Below, piece by piece: positions 16,523 through 24,887 of a DNA stretch of 64,000 nucleotides. Each line of letters starts with the position of its first letter. The first letter of the stretch is position 1. The notes beneath the pieces are model-generated. The model ran no database searches. It was not told the origin of the DNA and saw nothing but the letters and a program-made list of their open reading frames with translations. The DNA lies in the NCBI GenBank assembly GCA_035266845.1, contig DATFMP010000060.1, positions 62,001 to 126,000 on the forward strand, written 5' to 3'. A program made the translations under genes and the position numbers. Origin of the DNA: DATFMP01 sp035266845 (GTDB lineage: Bacteria; SAR324; JACQKK01).

Positions 16523-17188
16523 ATGATCCGTAACGCTCAGCACCGGACCTGGATTGGTCTGCTTGCCGCGGCCGCCGTCGCCGTGGCTCTGCTCGCCCTG
16601 GCCACCCCTGTCACGGCCCAGAAACTTACCAACGAGGACGTGGCGAAGATTTCGGCGGGGCCGCAGCCCATCAAGTTCAGCCACAAGGTGCACGCCGGGG
16701 ACAACAACATCGACTGCCAGTACTGCCACATCTACGCACGGCGCTCGTATGTGTCCGGGGCGCCCCCGGTGGAAATCTGCGCGGGCTGCCACAAGTATGT
16801 GGGCACGCAACTGGACGAGGTCAAGAAGGTGATGGGCTACTGGGAGCGCAAGGAGCCCATCCCGTGGGTGAAGATCCACGACGTCCCCGATTTCGTGCGC
16901 TATCCCCACTACAAGCACATCAACGCGAAGAACGAGGTGTACCCGAACGGGATCAAGTGCCAGACCTGCCACGGCCCGATCGAAACGATGAACGTGGTGC
17001 ACAAGTACTATTCCGACTTCGGGACGATGGGCTGGTGCCTCAAGTGCCACCTCACAATCCCCGGGACGCTGGAATTCAAGCGGGCCGTTGCCTCCGCGAC
17101 GAATCCCCACATTACCAAGGATTCGATCGATCCCAACGGGGGTTATCGCCGCCCGCTGCTGACCGATTGTCTGACCTGCCACTATTGA
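16523..17188 (+). CDS. actA: Alternative complex III subunit ActA, pentahaem cytochrome c
   Basis: A periplasmic multihaem cytochrome of 221 residues that carries electrons out of the quinol:acceptor oxidoreductase. A signal or anchor helix spans about residues 10-32 and ends at VTAQ. Five CxxCH motifs are present (CQYCH, CAGCH, CQTCH, CLKCH, CLTCH), matching pentahaem ActA, and extra histidines (FSHKVH, YPHYKHI) can serve as distal ligands. The start at 16523 is chosen for its GGGAGA ribosome-binding site; an upstream in-frame ATG gives a Pro-rich leader before the signal peptide. It is the first gene of a tight six-gene operon, with 43 bases to actB. Confidence 0.94.
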   Translation: MIRNAQHRTWIGLLAAAAVAVALLALATPVTAQKLTNEDVAKISAGPQPIKFSHKVHAGDNNIDCQYCHIYARRSYVSGAPPVEICAGCHKYVGTQLDEVKKVMGYWERKEPIPWVKIHDVPDFVRYPHYKHINAKNEVYPNGIKCQTCHGPIETMNVVHKYYSDFGTMGWCLKCHLTIPGTLEFKRAVASATNPHITKDSIDPNGGYRRPLLTDCLTCHY

Positions 17189-17231
17189 TCGCAGCGTCGA
17201 TCGCACGCGTACGCTAAGGAGATAGCCGTTC

Positions 17232-20200
17232 ATGGCCGATGGAATTCGCAGACGCGACCTCTTCAAGGTGATTGCCGCCGGTGGCGCCACCACGGCGGCC
17301 ATCGCCGCCTGTGCGGACAAGCCGGAGAAGCTGATCCCGTATCTGCTGCCGCCGGAAAACATCGAATTCGTGCCCGGCATGCCGCTGGACTACGCCACGA
17401 CCTGCATGGAGTGTCCGGCGAACTGCGGCATGGTGGTGAAGACCCGCGAGGCCCGCGCCATCAAGGCGGAAGGCAACCCGGATCACCCGATCAATCAGGG
17501 CGCTCTGTGCATGCGGGGGCAAGCCTCCGTGCAGACGCACTACAACCCGGCGCGCCTGCAGACCTCCATGCAGCGCGACGGAGAGACCTGGAAGCAGATC
17601 CCCTGGGATGCCGCCGAGACGGCCTTTGCCAACGCCATCAAGGCCGTGGGCAACAAGAGCCAGATCGTCTACATGACGGGCAACGCGTCCGGCACCCGTG
17701 GGGGCTTCCTGGACAAGTGGCTGAGCGCCATGGGCGCCTCGCCCAAGCTGGTGCTCGATCCGCTGGGCCAGCACAACATCAAGGCGGCCAATCAGCTCAC
17801 CTTCCGGCGCGCGGAAATTCCGCAGTACCGGATTGACCAAGCCACCCTGCTGGTCAACTTCGGCGCGGAATTCCTCGAGACGTGGCTGAATCCGGTCGAG
17901 AACAACCGCCTCTACACGACGATGCACGCCTACGATGACGCGACCAAGCGCAAAGGTCGCTTCGTCCAGGTGGGCCCGCACGTCGCCCTCACCGGCGCCA
18001 ATGCGGACCATTGGATCAAGGCCAAGCCGGGCAGCGAGCCGCTTATCGTGCTGGCACTGGCCCGCGAGGTGCTCAGCCGCACGCACGGCCGTGCCGTGGG
18101 CGCGGATCGCGACCGCCTGACGAGCTATCTGGAGCCCTACACGCTGGAGCGGGCGGCCACCGAGAGCGGCGCGGAAGCCGAGGCGCTGCGCAAACTGGAC
18201 GATGACTTTGCCAAGGCCGAACCGGGGCTGGCCCTGGCTGGCGGCAACCTGGTGGCCACGACGGAGGGCACGCAATTCCAGATCGCCGTCAACCTGCTGA
18301 ACTACGTGGCCGGCAACGTGGGCCGCACGGTGCTCTTCGGTGCCTCGCGGCAGATCGACCTGTCTTCCTCGCACGCCGAGGTGGAGGCGGTCGTGAAGCG
18401 CATGCAGGCCGGCGAGGTGAAGCTGCTCATCGTGGACGGGGCCAACCCGCTCTACCACCTGCCCGCCAGCAGCCAGATCGCCGGGGCGCTGGACAAGGTG
18501 CCCACGATCGTCAGCCTCTCCAGCGCTTGGGATGAGACGACCTCCAAGGCGCACCTGGTGCTGCCCGGCGCGACCTTCCTGGAGCGCTGGGGCGATGCCT
18601 TCCCGCAGCGCGGGGTGTACAGCCTCGTGCAGCCGGTGATGGCCACCTACTACCCGGACGTGAAGGCGGCCGAGGACACGCTGCTCTCCGTGTCGGCCAA
18701 ACTGGGCGATGCGACCTTCAAGGCCACGCCCACCTACCGCGACTACCTGCGGCAGGCTTGGCAGCAGGTGCAGAAGGAAGTGGGCGCCAGCGGAGACTTC
18801 GAGGCCTTCTGGCGCACCTCGCTGCAGAAGGGTGGGGTGTTCCGCACGGTCTCGTTCTCCAGTTCGGTGCGGCTGAACCCGGATGCACTCAGCGGCAAGC
18901 CCGGCGTGGCAAAGATCGCCGGCGAAGGGCTGGTGCTGCTGCCCACGGTCTCGCTGCGGCATCGCGATGGACGCGGGGCCTCCAACCCGTGGCTGCAGGA
19001 AATCTGCGATCCGGTGTCCCAGGTCGTATGGGGCTCCTGGGCGGATATCAACCCGGTTACCGCCAAGAAGATGGGCATCGCCCATGGCGACATGCTTCGC
19101 GTGAAATCGCCCATGGGCGAGGTGGAGTTGCCGGCCTACCTGCACTACGGCGTGCACGAGGACGCCATCGCTATCCCCATGGGCGAGGGCCATACCCACT
19201 CGGGCCGCAATGCGGACGGCTACGGCATCAACGTGCTCGATCTGCTGCCCAACGCGGCGGATCCGCAGTCCGGCGAGTTCGCCTACCTCACCACGCGCGT
19301 GCAGGTGGAGCGCACCGGCAAGCCAGGCTATCTGGTGCAGCTCGACCACAGCCCGCGCCAGTTGGGCCGCGGCATCATCCAGACGCAGACGGTGGAGCAG
19401 GCCCGTGCCGGCGAGAACACCGAGGAGCACGACCCGGAGGAAATGAAGCACGGGCATCCGTACTTCGATTTCTACCCGCTGCGGGAAGACCAGACCCCCG
19501 GTTATCACCACACGTACCGCTGGGGCATGACGATCGACACGGAGCGCTGCACGGGCTGCTCGGCCTGCGTGGCGGCCTGCTACGCGGAGAACAACCTGGC
19601 CATCGTGGGCAAGACCCGCGTGGGCCTGGGCCGCGAGATGCCCTGGCTGACCATCGAGCGCTTCATCGAGGGCGAAGGCGATTCCTTCAAGGCCCTGATG
19701 CAGCCCATGCTCTGCCAGCAATGCGGCAACGCGGGCTGCGAGCCGGTCTGCCCAGTCTACGCGACCTACCACAACCAGGAAGGTCTCAACGCGCAGATCT
19801 ACAACCGCTGCGTGGGCACCCGGTACTGCTCCAACAACTGCCCGTACAAAGTGCGGCGATTCAATTGGTTCAACTACGAGTGGGAAGCCCCCCTCAACAT
19901 GCAGCTCAATCCGGACGTGACGGTGCGCAGCAAGGGCGTGATGGAGAAATGCACGTTCTGCGTGCAGCGCATCGCACGGGCCCGGCGGACGGCCAACGGA
20001 GAGGGTCGCGACCTGCGCGACGGCGAGGTGACGCCCGCCTGCGTGCAGACCTGCCCTACCAAGGCGTTGACCTTCGGCAACCTGGCCGATCCGAACAGCG
20101 CCGTCTCGAAGAAAGCCATGCGGGGACGCAACGAGCAAGACAAGCGCGTGCGGCAATACGAGGTGTTCCCCTCGCTCAAGCAACATCCGGCGATCACCTA

Positions 20201-20243
20201 CCTGCGCAAGGTGACGTTCGAACCCATCAACCAGGAGGCGTGA
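17232..20243 (+). CDS. actB: Alternative complex III subunit ActB, molybdopterin-oxidoreductase-like and iron-sulfur protein
   Basis: A 1003-residue peripheral subunit of alternative complex III. The N-terminus has a twin-arginine motif (RRRDLFK, residues 6-12) and a lipobox-like IAAC ending at C27, so it is probably exported folded and lipid-anchored. Residues 50-730 resemble molybdopterin oxidoreductases, with an N-terminal C58-x2-C61-x3-C65 iron-sulfur motif; homologous ActB proteins do not carry the molybdenum cofactor. From C773 the C-terminal part is a ferredoxin-like domain with CTGCSAC, CQQCGNAGCEPVCP, CSNNCP and CTFC/CVQTCP groups, enough for several [4Fe-4S]/[3Fe-4S] clusters. B1 and B2 are fused, the common form. 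AAGGAG precedes the ATG, and the stop is one base before the actC start. Confidence 0.95.
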   Translation: MADGIRRRDLFKVIAAGGATTAAIAACADKPEKLIPYLLPPENIEFVPGMPLDYATTCMECPANCGMVVKTREARAIKAEGNPDHPINQGALCMRGQASVQTHYNPARLQTSMQRDGETWKQIPWDAAETAFANAIKAVGNKSQIVYMTGNASGTRGGFLDKWLSAMGASPKLVLDPLGQHNIKAANQLTFRRAEIPQYRIDQATLLVNFGAEFLETWLNPVENNRLYTTMHAYDDATKRKGRFVQVGPHVALTGANADHWIKAKPGSEPLIVLALAREVLSRTHGRAVGADRDRLTSYLEPYTLERAATESGAEAEALRKLDDDFAKAEPGLALAGGNLVATTEGTQFQIAVNLLNYVAGNVGRTVLFGASRQIDLSSSHAEVEAVVKRMQAGEVKLLIVDGANPLYHLPASSQIAGALDKVPTIVSLSSAWDETTSKAHLVLPGATFLERWGDAFPQRGVYSLVQPVMATYYPDVKAAEDTLLSVSAKLGDATFKATPTYRDYLRQAWQQVQKEVGASGDFEAFWRTSLQKGGVFRTVSFSSSVRLNPDALSGKPGVAKIAGEGLVLLPTVSLRHRDGRGASNPWLQEICDPVSQVVWGSWADINPVTAKKMGIAHGDMLRVKSPMGEVELPAYLHYGVHEDAIAIPMGEGHTHSGRNADGYGINVLDLLPNAADPQSGEFAYLTTRVQVERTGKPGYLVQLDHSPRQLGRGIIQTQTVEQARAGENTEEHDPEEMKHGHPYFDFYPLREDQTPGYHHTYRWGMTIDTERCTGCSACVAACYAENNLAIVGKTRVGLGREMPWLTIERFIEGEGDSFKALMQPMLCQQCGNAGCEPVCPVYATYHNQEGLNAQIYNRCVGTRYCSNNCPYKVRRFNWFNYEWEAPLNMQLNPDVTVRSKGVMEKCTFCVQRIARARRTANGEGRDLRDGEVTPACVQTCPTKALTFGNLADPNSAVSKKAMRGRNEQDKRVRQYEVFPSLKQHPAITYLRKVTFEPINQEA

Positions 20244-20244
20244 C

Positions 20245-21660
20245 TTGTCTGCAATCTCCTACAGTGATGTCAATGCGGACATCCTGCGGACCCTGGAGCG
20301 TCCCAAGCCGGCCTACTTCCTGCTGCTGATCGGGTTCGTCACGGCGTTCGCGATCGGCGTCATCAGCTGGGCCATCCAGATCGACGTGGGACTGGGCCTG
20401 AGCGGCATCAGCCACCCCATCGGCTGGGGCTTCTACATCACCAACTTCGTGTTCTGGATCGGGATCGGGCACGCTGGCACGCTGATCTCCGCCGTGTTCT
20501 TCCTGACCCGCGCACCCTGGCGGGCGCCGGTGTACCGGGCGGCGGAAGCGATGACGGTCTTCGCCGTCATGACGGCGGGGCTGTTCCCCCTCATCCACAT
20601 CGGGCGCGTCTGGTACGGCTACTGGCTGATTCCGTATCCCAACCAGCGCATGCTCTGGACGAACTTCAAGTCGCCCCTGATGTGGGACGTGTTCGCCGTT
20701 ACGACGTATCTCACGATCTCAGTGACCTTCTTCATGCTGGGGCTGATCCCGGATCTGGCCTCCATGCGTGACAGCGCCCGCGGCATCCGCAAGTTCCTCT
20801 ATAGCTCGCTGGCGCTGGGTTGGAACTACTCGTACCAGCAGTGGCTGCACTACGCGCGGGGCTATCTGATTCTGGCCGCCTTCGCGGCGCCCCTGGTGTT
20901 CTCGGTGCACTCCATCGTGTCCTGGGACTTCGCCATGGCGATGATCCCCGGCTGGCACACGACGATCTTCGCGCCCTACTTCGTGGCCGGCGCCATCTTC
21001 TCCGGGCTGGCCATGGTGATCACGATCATGGTGCCCCTGCGGGTGGTGTTCGATCTGAAGAAGTACGTGACCGACCACGTGCTGCAGAGCTTGGCGCGGG
21101 TGATCCTGTTCACGTCCTTCATCGTGGGCTACTCGTACTGCACCGAGTTCTTCATCGCCTACTACAGCGGCGTGAACTTCGAGCGGGCCATCTTCTACTT
21201 CCGGCCCTTCGGCGAGCCGGGCAGCGGACTGCCCTTCTACCCCGAAGGGCAGATGGGCTTCGCGCAGATCGCGTTCTTCATCATGTTCTTCTGCAACGTG
21301 ATCTCACCCCTTCCGCTGTGGCGCTGGAAGGTGCGCAACAATGCAATCGCGCTGTTCATCATCTCCATCCTGATCAACATCGGGATGTGGTTCGAGCGCT
21401 TCAACATCGTGGTCAGCTCGCTCTCGCACGACTTCAACCCGACCCTGTGGGGCACTTACATCCCCACGCCCGTCGAGTGCGGCATCACGCTGGGCAGCTT
21501 CGGCTTCTTCTTCACGATGTTCCTCCTCTTCACGCGGGCCATGCCGACGCTGGCCATCGCGGAGGTGAAGGAAATGCTGACGCCGCCCTATCGGCAAGCC
21601 AATCACGATCATGTGCCGTGGCGCGAATACGCGACGGAACGTTCCGAAGACAAGGACTAG
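20245..21660 (+). CDS. actC: Alternative complex III subunit ActC, NrfD/PsrC-like membrane protein
   Basis: A 471-residue integral membrane protein with about ten transmembrane helices, homologous to the NrfD/PsrC quinol-binding subunits. In alternative complex III it binds menaquinol or ubiquinol next to the ActB iron-sulfur domain. Typical segments are the region around GHAGTLISAVFFLTR and the conserved LWTNFKSPLMWDVFAVTTY stretch near residue 135. Translation begins at TTG with AGGAGG well placed, one base after the actB stop, so coupling with actB is likely. No closer ATG fits the family N-terminus (ILRTLERPKPAYF). Confidence 0.94.
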   Translation: MSAISYSDVNADILRTLERPKPAYFLLLIGFVTAFAIGVISWAIQIDVGLGLSGISHPIGWGFYITNFVFWIGIGHAGTLISAVFFLTRAPWRAPVYRAAEAMTVFAVMTAGLFPLIHIGRVWYGYWLIPYPNQRMLWTNFKSPLMWDVFAVTTYLTISVTFFMLGLIPDLASMRDSARGIRKFLYSSLALGWNYSYQQWLHYARGYLILAAFAAPLVFSVHSIVSWDFAMAMIPGWHTTIFAPYFVAGAIFSGLAMVITIMVPLRVVFDLKKYVTDHVLQSLARVILFTSFIVGYSYCTEFFIAYYSGVNFERAIFYFRPFGEPGSGLPFYPEGQMGFAQIAFFIMFFCNVISPLPLWRWKVRNNAIALFIISILINIGMWFERFNIVVSSLSHDFNPTLWGTYIPTPVECGITLGSFGFFFTMFLLFTRAMPTLAIAEVKEMLTPPYRQANHDHVPWREYATERSEDKD

Positions 21661-21664
21661 ACCC

Positions 21665-22192
21665 ATGCGCAAACCATTCAAAGGCCTGTGGGCATCCTTC
21701 CCCTACCTGGATGACGCAGCGACGGTGGCGGCCAAGCTGCAGCAGGACGGCTCGGATTACAGCGTGCTTTCGCCCTGCCCACGCCACGAGTTGTACGAGG
21801 CAATGGGCCGGCCCACCAGCCGGCTGCCCTGGATCACGCTGGTGTTCGGCGCGCTGGGCATTTTCTTCGGCTATGGCTTCCCGAGCTGGACGGCGCTGGA
21901 CTGGGTGCTGCCGGTGAGCCAGAAGCCCATCGTGGGTATCCCGGCCTTCACCATCATCGGCTTCGAGCTGATGGTGCTGCTGGGCGGCATCTCCACCGCG
22001 CTGTCCGTCGTGCTGCTGGGGCACTTTGAGCTATTCCGCCACAAGCTGCCCCATTCGCCGGCCTTCAAGGCCTACAACCGCTTTTCCAACGATCGCTTCG
22101 GCATCGTCGTGCGTTGCGAGGAAGGCGACGCGGCCGCGATGGAGCAGTTGATGCGCCAGTATTCTGCCGAGGAGGTGGTGCGTGAATTCTAA
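21665..22192 (+). CDS. actD: Alternative complex III subunit ActD (DUF3341)
   Basis: A 175-residue membrane subunit with two transmembrane helices, at about residues 55-75 and 95-117. A soluble N-terminal part precedes them (GLWASFPYLDDAATVAAKL and YSVLSPCPRHEL). The DUF3341 family signature is the region between the helices and the C-terminal FSNDRFGIVV strand. Its role in the complex is structural. The start at 21665 is four bases after the actC stop. The gene overlaps actE by 11 bases. Confidence 0.92.
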   Translation: MRKPFKGLWASFPYLDDAATVAAKLQQDGSDYSVLSPCPRHELYEAMGRPTSRLPWITLVFGALGIFFGYGFPSWTALDWVLPVSQKPIVGIPAFTIIGFELMVLLGGISTALSVVLLGHFELFRHKLPHSPAFKAYNRFSNDRFGIVVRCEEGDAAAMEQLMRQYSAEEVVREF

Positions 22193-22796
22193 TCGCAGCA
22201 ACAGGAAGGTCTACCTTGTCGGCTGTCTGGCCGGGCTGATGACGATCGCGCTGTTCCTGGCCACGGTCGTGGTGTGGGCGGCTGCCCAGCCCAAGCCCCC
22301 GGATTACCAAGGCTACGACTTGGCCCGCCCGTGGTTCGACGGAAAGCCGTGGGACTGGTTCCTGGACATGGTGAACCAGCCCAGCATCAAGCCGCAGGAA
22401 GTGGGCACGATGGAACGCTTCCCCACGGACTCCGTGCCGACCACCGGTGTGGAGCCCGATGTGCCCAACGTGACCAATTCGTCAGGCCTGCTGCGTGACC
22501 AGATTCCTGTGAATCCCGTCAAGCCCACGGCTGCGTCCATCGCCGACGGCCGCAAGATTTTCGACATCTACTGTGCCGCCTGTCACGGCCGGGATGGCAA
22601 AGCCCAGACGCCCGTGGCGGCGAAAGGCATGCCCGCCATTCCGATCGACCAGTTGAGGCTCGTCTTCAGCGAGGCGCACATCTACAACAAGATCCGCTAC
22701 GGCGGACCCATCATGCCGACCTACGGGTTTCAGACATCGCAGCGGGAACGCTGGGACATCGTGAATTATATGAAGAGCCAGGACTTCGGTAAGTGA
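22182..22796 (+). CDS. actE: Alternative complex III subunit ActE, monohaem cytochrome c
   Basis: A 204-residue periplasmic cytochrome c tethered by an N-terminal hydrophobic segment (about residues 11-34). One haem motif, CAACH, is at about residue 127, with the probable axial Met in PIMPTYGF near residue 181, so it is a class I monohaem subunit. LVGC at residues 12-15 matches a lipobox, but the hydrophobic stretch follows rather than precedes it, so a plain membrane anchor is at least as likely. The start is GTG at 22182 inside the actD end, with GGAGG upstream. Electrons from ActA and ActB pass to this subunit and then to an oxidase or soluble cytochrome. Confidence 0.92.
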   Translation: MNSNRSNRKVYLVGCLAGLMTIALFLATVVVWAAAQPKPPDYQGYDLARPWFDGKPWDWFLDMVNQPSIKPQEVGTMERFPTDSVPTTGVEPDVPNVTNSSGLLRDQIPVNPVKPTAASIADGRKIFDIYCAACHGRDGKAQTPVAAKGMPAIPIDQLRLVFSEAHIYNKIRYGGPIMPTYGFQTSQRERWDIVNYMKSQDFGK

Positions 22797-22804
22797 GGAG
22801 CTAG

Positions 22805-24064
22805 ATGAAAGACATTCTGGAGCAATCCAACCTGCAGCTCGCCTTCGGCTGGAGAATGCTGCTCTGGCTGCTGGTGGGCCTGGGGGTGCTGATGTTCATC
22901 ATCGGCTTGGCTACCGGCGATGCGGAGCGCACCTGGCAGGCATTCTTGATTAACACCATGTTCTGGAGCGGGATGGCCTTCGCGGGCGTGATCTTTTCCG
23001 CGATCTGGCAGATCACCGACGCCAAATGGGGCCGCCCCTACAAGCGCATCGCGGAGGGCTTCGGTGCCTTCCTGCCCGTGGGGGCGCTGGCCTTCGTGGC
23101 CCTGTTCTTCGGGGCGCACACGCTGTTTGAATGGGTGGATCATCCCGTGGCGGCCAAAGCGGGCTATCTGAACTTCCCGTTCTTCATCGTGCGCACCCTG
23201 GTCGTGCTGGCCATTCTGCTGGTGATCTTCCTCTGGTACATGCGCAATGCGCTGAAACCGGACATGGCCGCCGCGCAGCGCCTAATCCCTGGCTGGGGTG
23301 GCTCGTTCGCCGAGCGTCTGCTGAAGGGCTACGGCGATCACGAGACCGAGGTGGTGCGGCTGGAGCTGCGGGCGCGCCGCCTGGCGCCGATCCTGGCCAT
23401 GCTGTTCACGGTGGGGTGGTCCATCATGACGTGGGACTACCTGATGTCACTGGACCAGACTTGGTTCAGTACGCTGTTCGCGGTGTACGTGATTATCGGC
23501 CACATGTATTCGGCGCTGGCCCTGCTGTTGATCATCGTATCGGTGGCGCGGCGTTTGCCGGGTCTTTCCGAGTACATGACGATCAACCGCTACCATGACC
23601 TGGCCAAGCTCACCTTCGCCTTCGCTGCGCTTTATGCGTACATGGTGTTCTCGCAGTACCTGGTGATCTGGTACAGCAATCTGCCCGAGGAAGCGCCGTA
23701 CCTGGTGACGCGCTCCATCGCGCCCACGCCGTGGTATCCGCTGTTCTGGGCACTGGTGGGGGTGCTGTTTGTCTTCCCGTTCCTGGCGCTCATGCCCAGG
23801 AGCATCTGCCGTCGGCCGAAAATCGTGGCCTGGATCGCTGCGATTCTGCTGATTGGGCAATGGTGGGCGCACTACCTGCTGGTCGTGCCTTCCATCCAGG
23901 ACCGACATTTCCCGGACACGCACTTCCTGTTCGGTGCCCACGAGGTGCTGATCACGGCGGGCTTTGCTGGCGCGTTCTTCCTGTGCTTCTTCTGGTACAT
24001 GAGCCGTGTCCCGGTGCTGCCCATCTCCGACAGGCATCTCTGCAAGTCTTGGCACGGGCATTAG
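22805..24064 (+). CDS. actF: Alternative complex III subunit ActF, NrfD-like membrane protein
   Basis: A 419-residue polytopic membrane protein with about ten helices, homologous to ActC/NrfD. The characteristic parts are the WSGMAFAGVIFSAIWQI helix, the loop WGRPYKRIAEGFG, and FLWYMRNALKPD after the fourth helix. In alternative complex III, ActF pairs with ActC in the membrane and is proposed to take part in proton movement. GAGGAG lies a few bases before the ATG, eight bases after actE. No actG or cytochrome oxidase gene follows; the next gene is a convergent glutathione transferase, and a strong hairpin lies between. Confidence 0.93.
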   Translation: MKDILEQSNLQLAFGWRMLLWLLVGLGVLMFIIGLATGDAERTWQAFLINTMFWSGMAFAGVIFSAIWQITDAKWGRPYKRIAEGFGAFLPVGALAFVALFFGAHTLFEWVDHPVAAKAGYLNFPFFIVRTLVVLAILLVIFLWYMRNALKPDMAAAQRLIPGWGGSFAERLLKGYGDHETEVVRLELRARRLAPILAMLFTVGWSIMTWDYLMSLDQTWFSTLFAVYVIIGHMYSALALLLIIVSVARRLPGLSEYMTINRYHDLAKLTFAFAALYAYMVFSQYLVIWYSNLPEEAPYLVTRSIAPTPWYPLFWALVGVLFVFPFLALMPRSICRRPKIVAWIAAILLIGQWWAHYLLVVPSIQDRHFPDTHFLFGAHEVLITAGFAGAFFLCFFWYMSRVPVLPISDRHLCKSWHGH

Positions 24065-24127
24065 CGGTCCTCGCCCGGGCCCGGCCCGGTTCTTCTTCGC
24101 AGGTTCTCAGCAGACTATCCCCACGGA

Positions 24128-24152
24128 CGGCAGGCGCCTCGTGCGCCTGCCG
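24128..24152. terminator. Hairpin terminator between actF and the glutathione transferase gene
   Basis: A perfect 10-bp stem, CGGCAGGCGC (24128-24137) with GCGCCTGCCG (24143-24152), has a five-base loop and sits in the 143-base gap between converging genes. It lacks a T run on either strand but is well placed to end both the act operon and the opposing transcript. Confidence 0.6.
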
Positions 24153-24207
24153 GACACGGGCCTGTGCCATGCTGACCCCGCTGTGATCCGGGCGGGGTGC
24201 GGTCGGG

Positions 24208-24828
24208 CTACTGGCCGGGACGCGTGGCCTGGAAGGAGGGTCGGTTCTCGTAGCGCGCGACCAGTGCCTCCAGTCGCTTGCGGCCGCGCCAGGGCGCCGG
24301 CTCGCGGAAGTCCATCCACATCAGGGCGATGGCGAGGTTGAGATCCTGGATGGAGAGCACGCCCGGCACGAATCCCTCCGGCCCAATGCGGGCCTCCAGC
24401 CAGTCCAACTGCGAGGGAATGCGCCGCAACTCGTGGCGCAGCGTGGTGGATTGCTCGGGCTGGATGCCGTCACGCAGCAGCCCAAACGCGTTGAGGCCCG
24501 CATCAAGCAGCGTCTCGATCGTGGCCAGCACCTGCAGGTCTTCCCAGTAGTGCTCCGGACGTGTGAGCGCGGCGGCCAGGGGCGGCTCGTCGCTCGCGGC
24601 TGTGCCGCCCGGCTGCTGCAGCAAGTACTCGAGGATCACGTTGGACTCGAACAGCGTGCGCTCTCCATCCACCAGGCAGGGGATGCGCAGGTTCGGATTG
24701 GCCGCCCGGAAGGCCGGAGACGGATCGGTCAGGTCGACCCGTTCGGGCTCGTAGGCGATGCCCCGCTCTGCCAGCACCACCCGCACCTTGCGGGTGTAGG
24801 GAGAGTTGGGGCCGTAGAAAAGCTTCAT
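24208..24828 (-). CDS. Glutathione S-transferase family protein
   Basis: A cytoplasmic protein of 206 residues with the two-domain GST fold. Residues 1-80 are the thioredoxin-like domain: MKLFYGPNSPYTRKVRVVL carries the substrate-site Ser, followed by the cis-proline segment NPNLRIPCLVDG and the glutathione-contact ESNVILEYLL. Residues 95-200 are the helical domain, with VLSIQDLNLAIALMWMDFR. This form is common as a bacterial glutathione transferase of unknown substrate, possibly for detoxification. The start at 24828 is set by the fold; the open upstream frame is Pro/Arg/Gly-rich without similarity. It stands alone between actF (convergent) and the LysM/TPR gene. Confidence 0.88.
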   Translation of the reverse strand: MKLFYGPNSPYTRKVRVVLAERGIAYEPERVDLTDPSPAFRAANPNLRIPCLVDGERTLFESNVILEYLLQQPGGTAASDEPPLAAALTRPEHYWEDLQVLATIETLLDAGLNAFGLLRDGIQPEQSTTLRHELRRIPSQLDWLEARIGPEGFVPGVLSIQDLNLAIALMWMDFREPAPWRGRKRLEALVARYENRPSFQATRPGQ

Positions 24829-24887
24829 GGGAGTCTCGGGCAAAAGAGGCTGTGTGGACAGAGGGTCCAGCCGCGGCGACCCGCAGG

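Noticed and set aside
17214..20186. A 990-codon open frame antisense to actB
   Set aside because: It mirrors actB exactly, has no start signal or domain, and its residues are those expected from reading high-GC codons backwards. actB itself has full family motifs.
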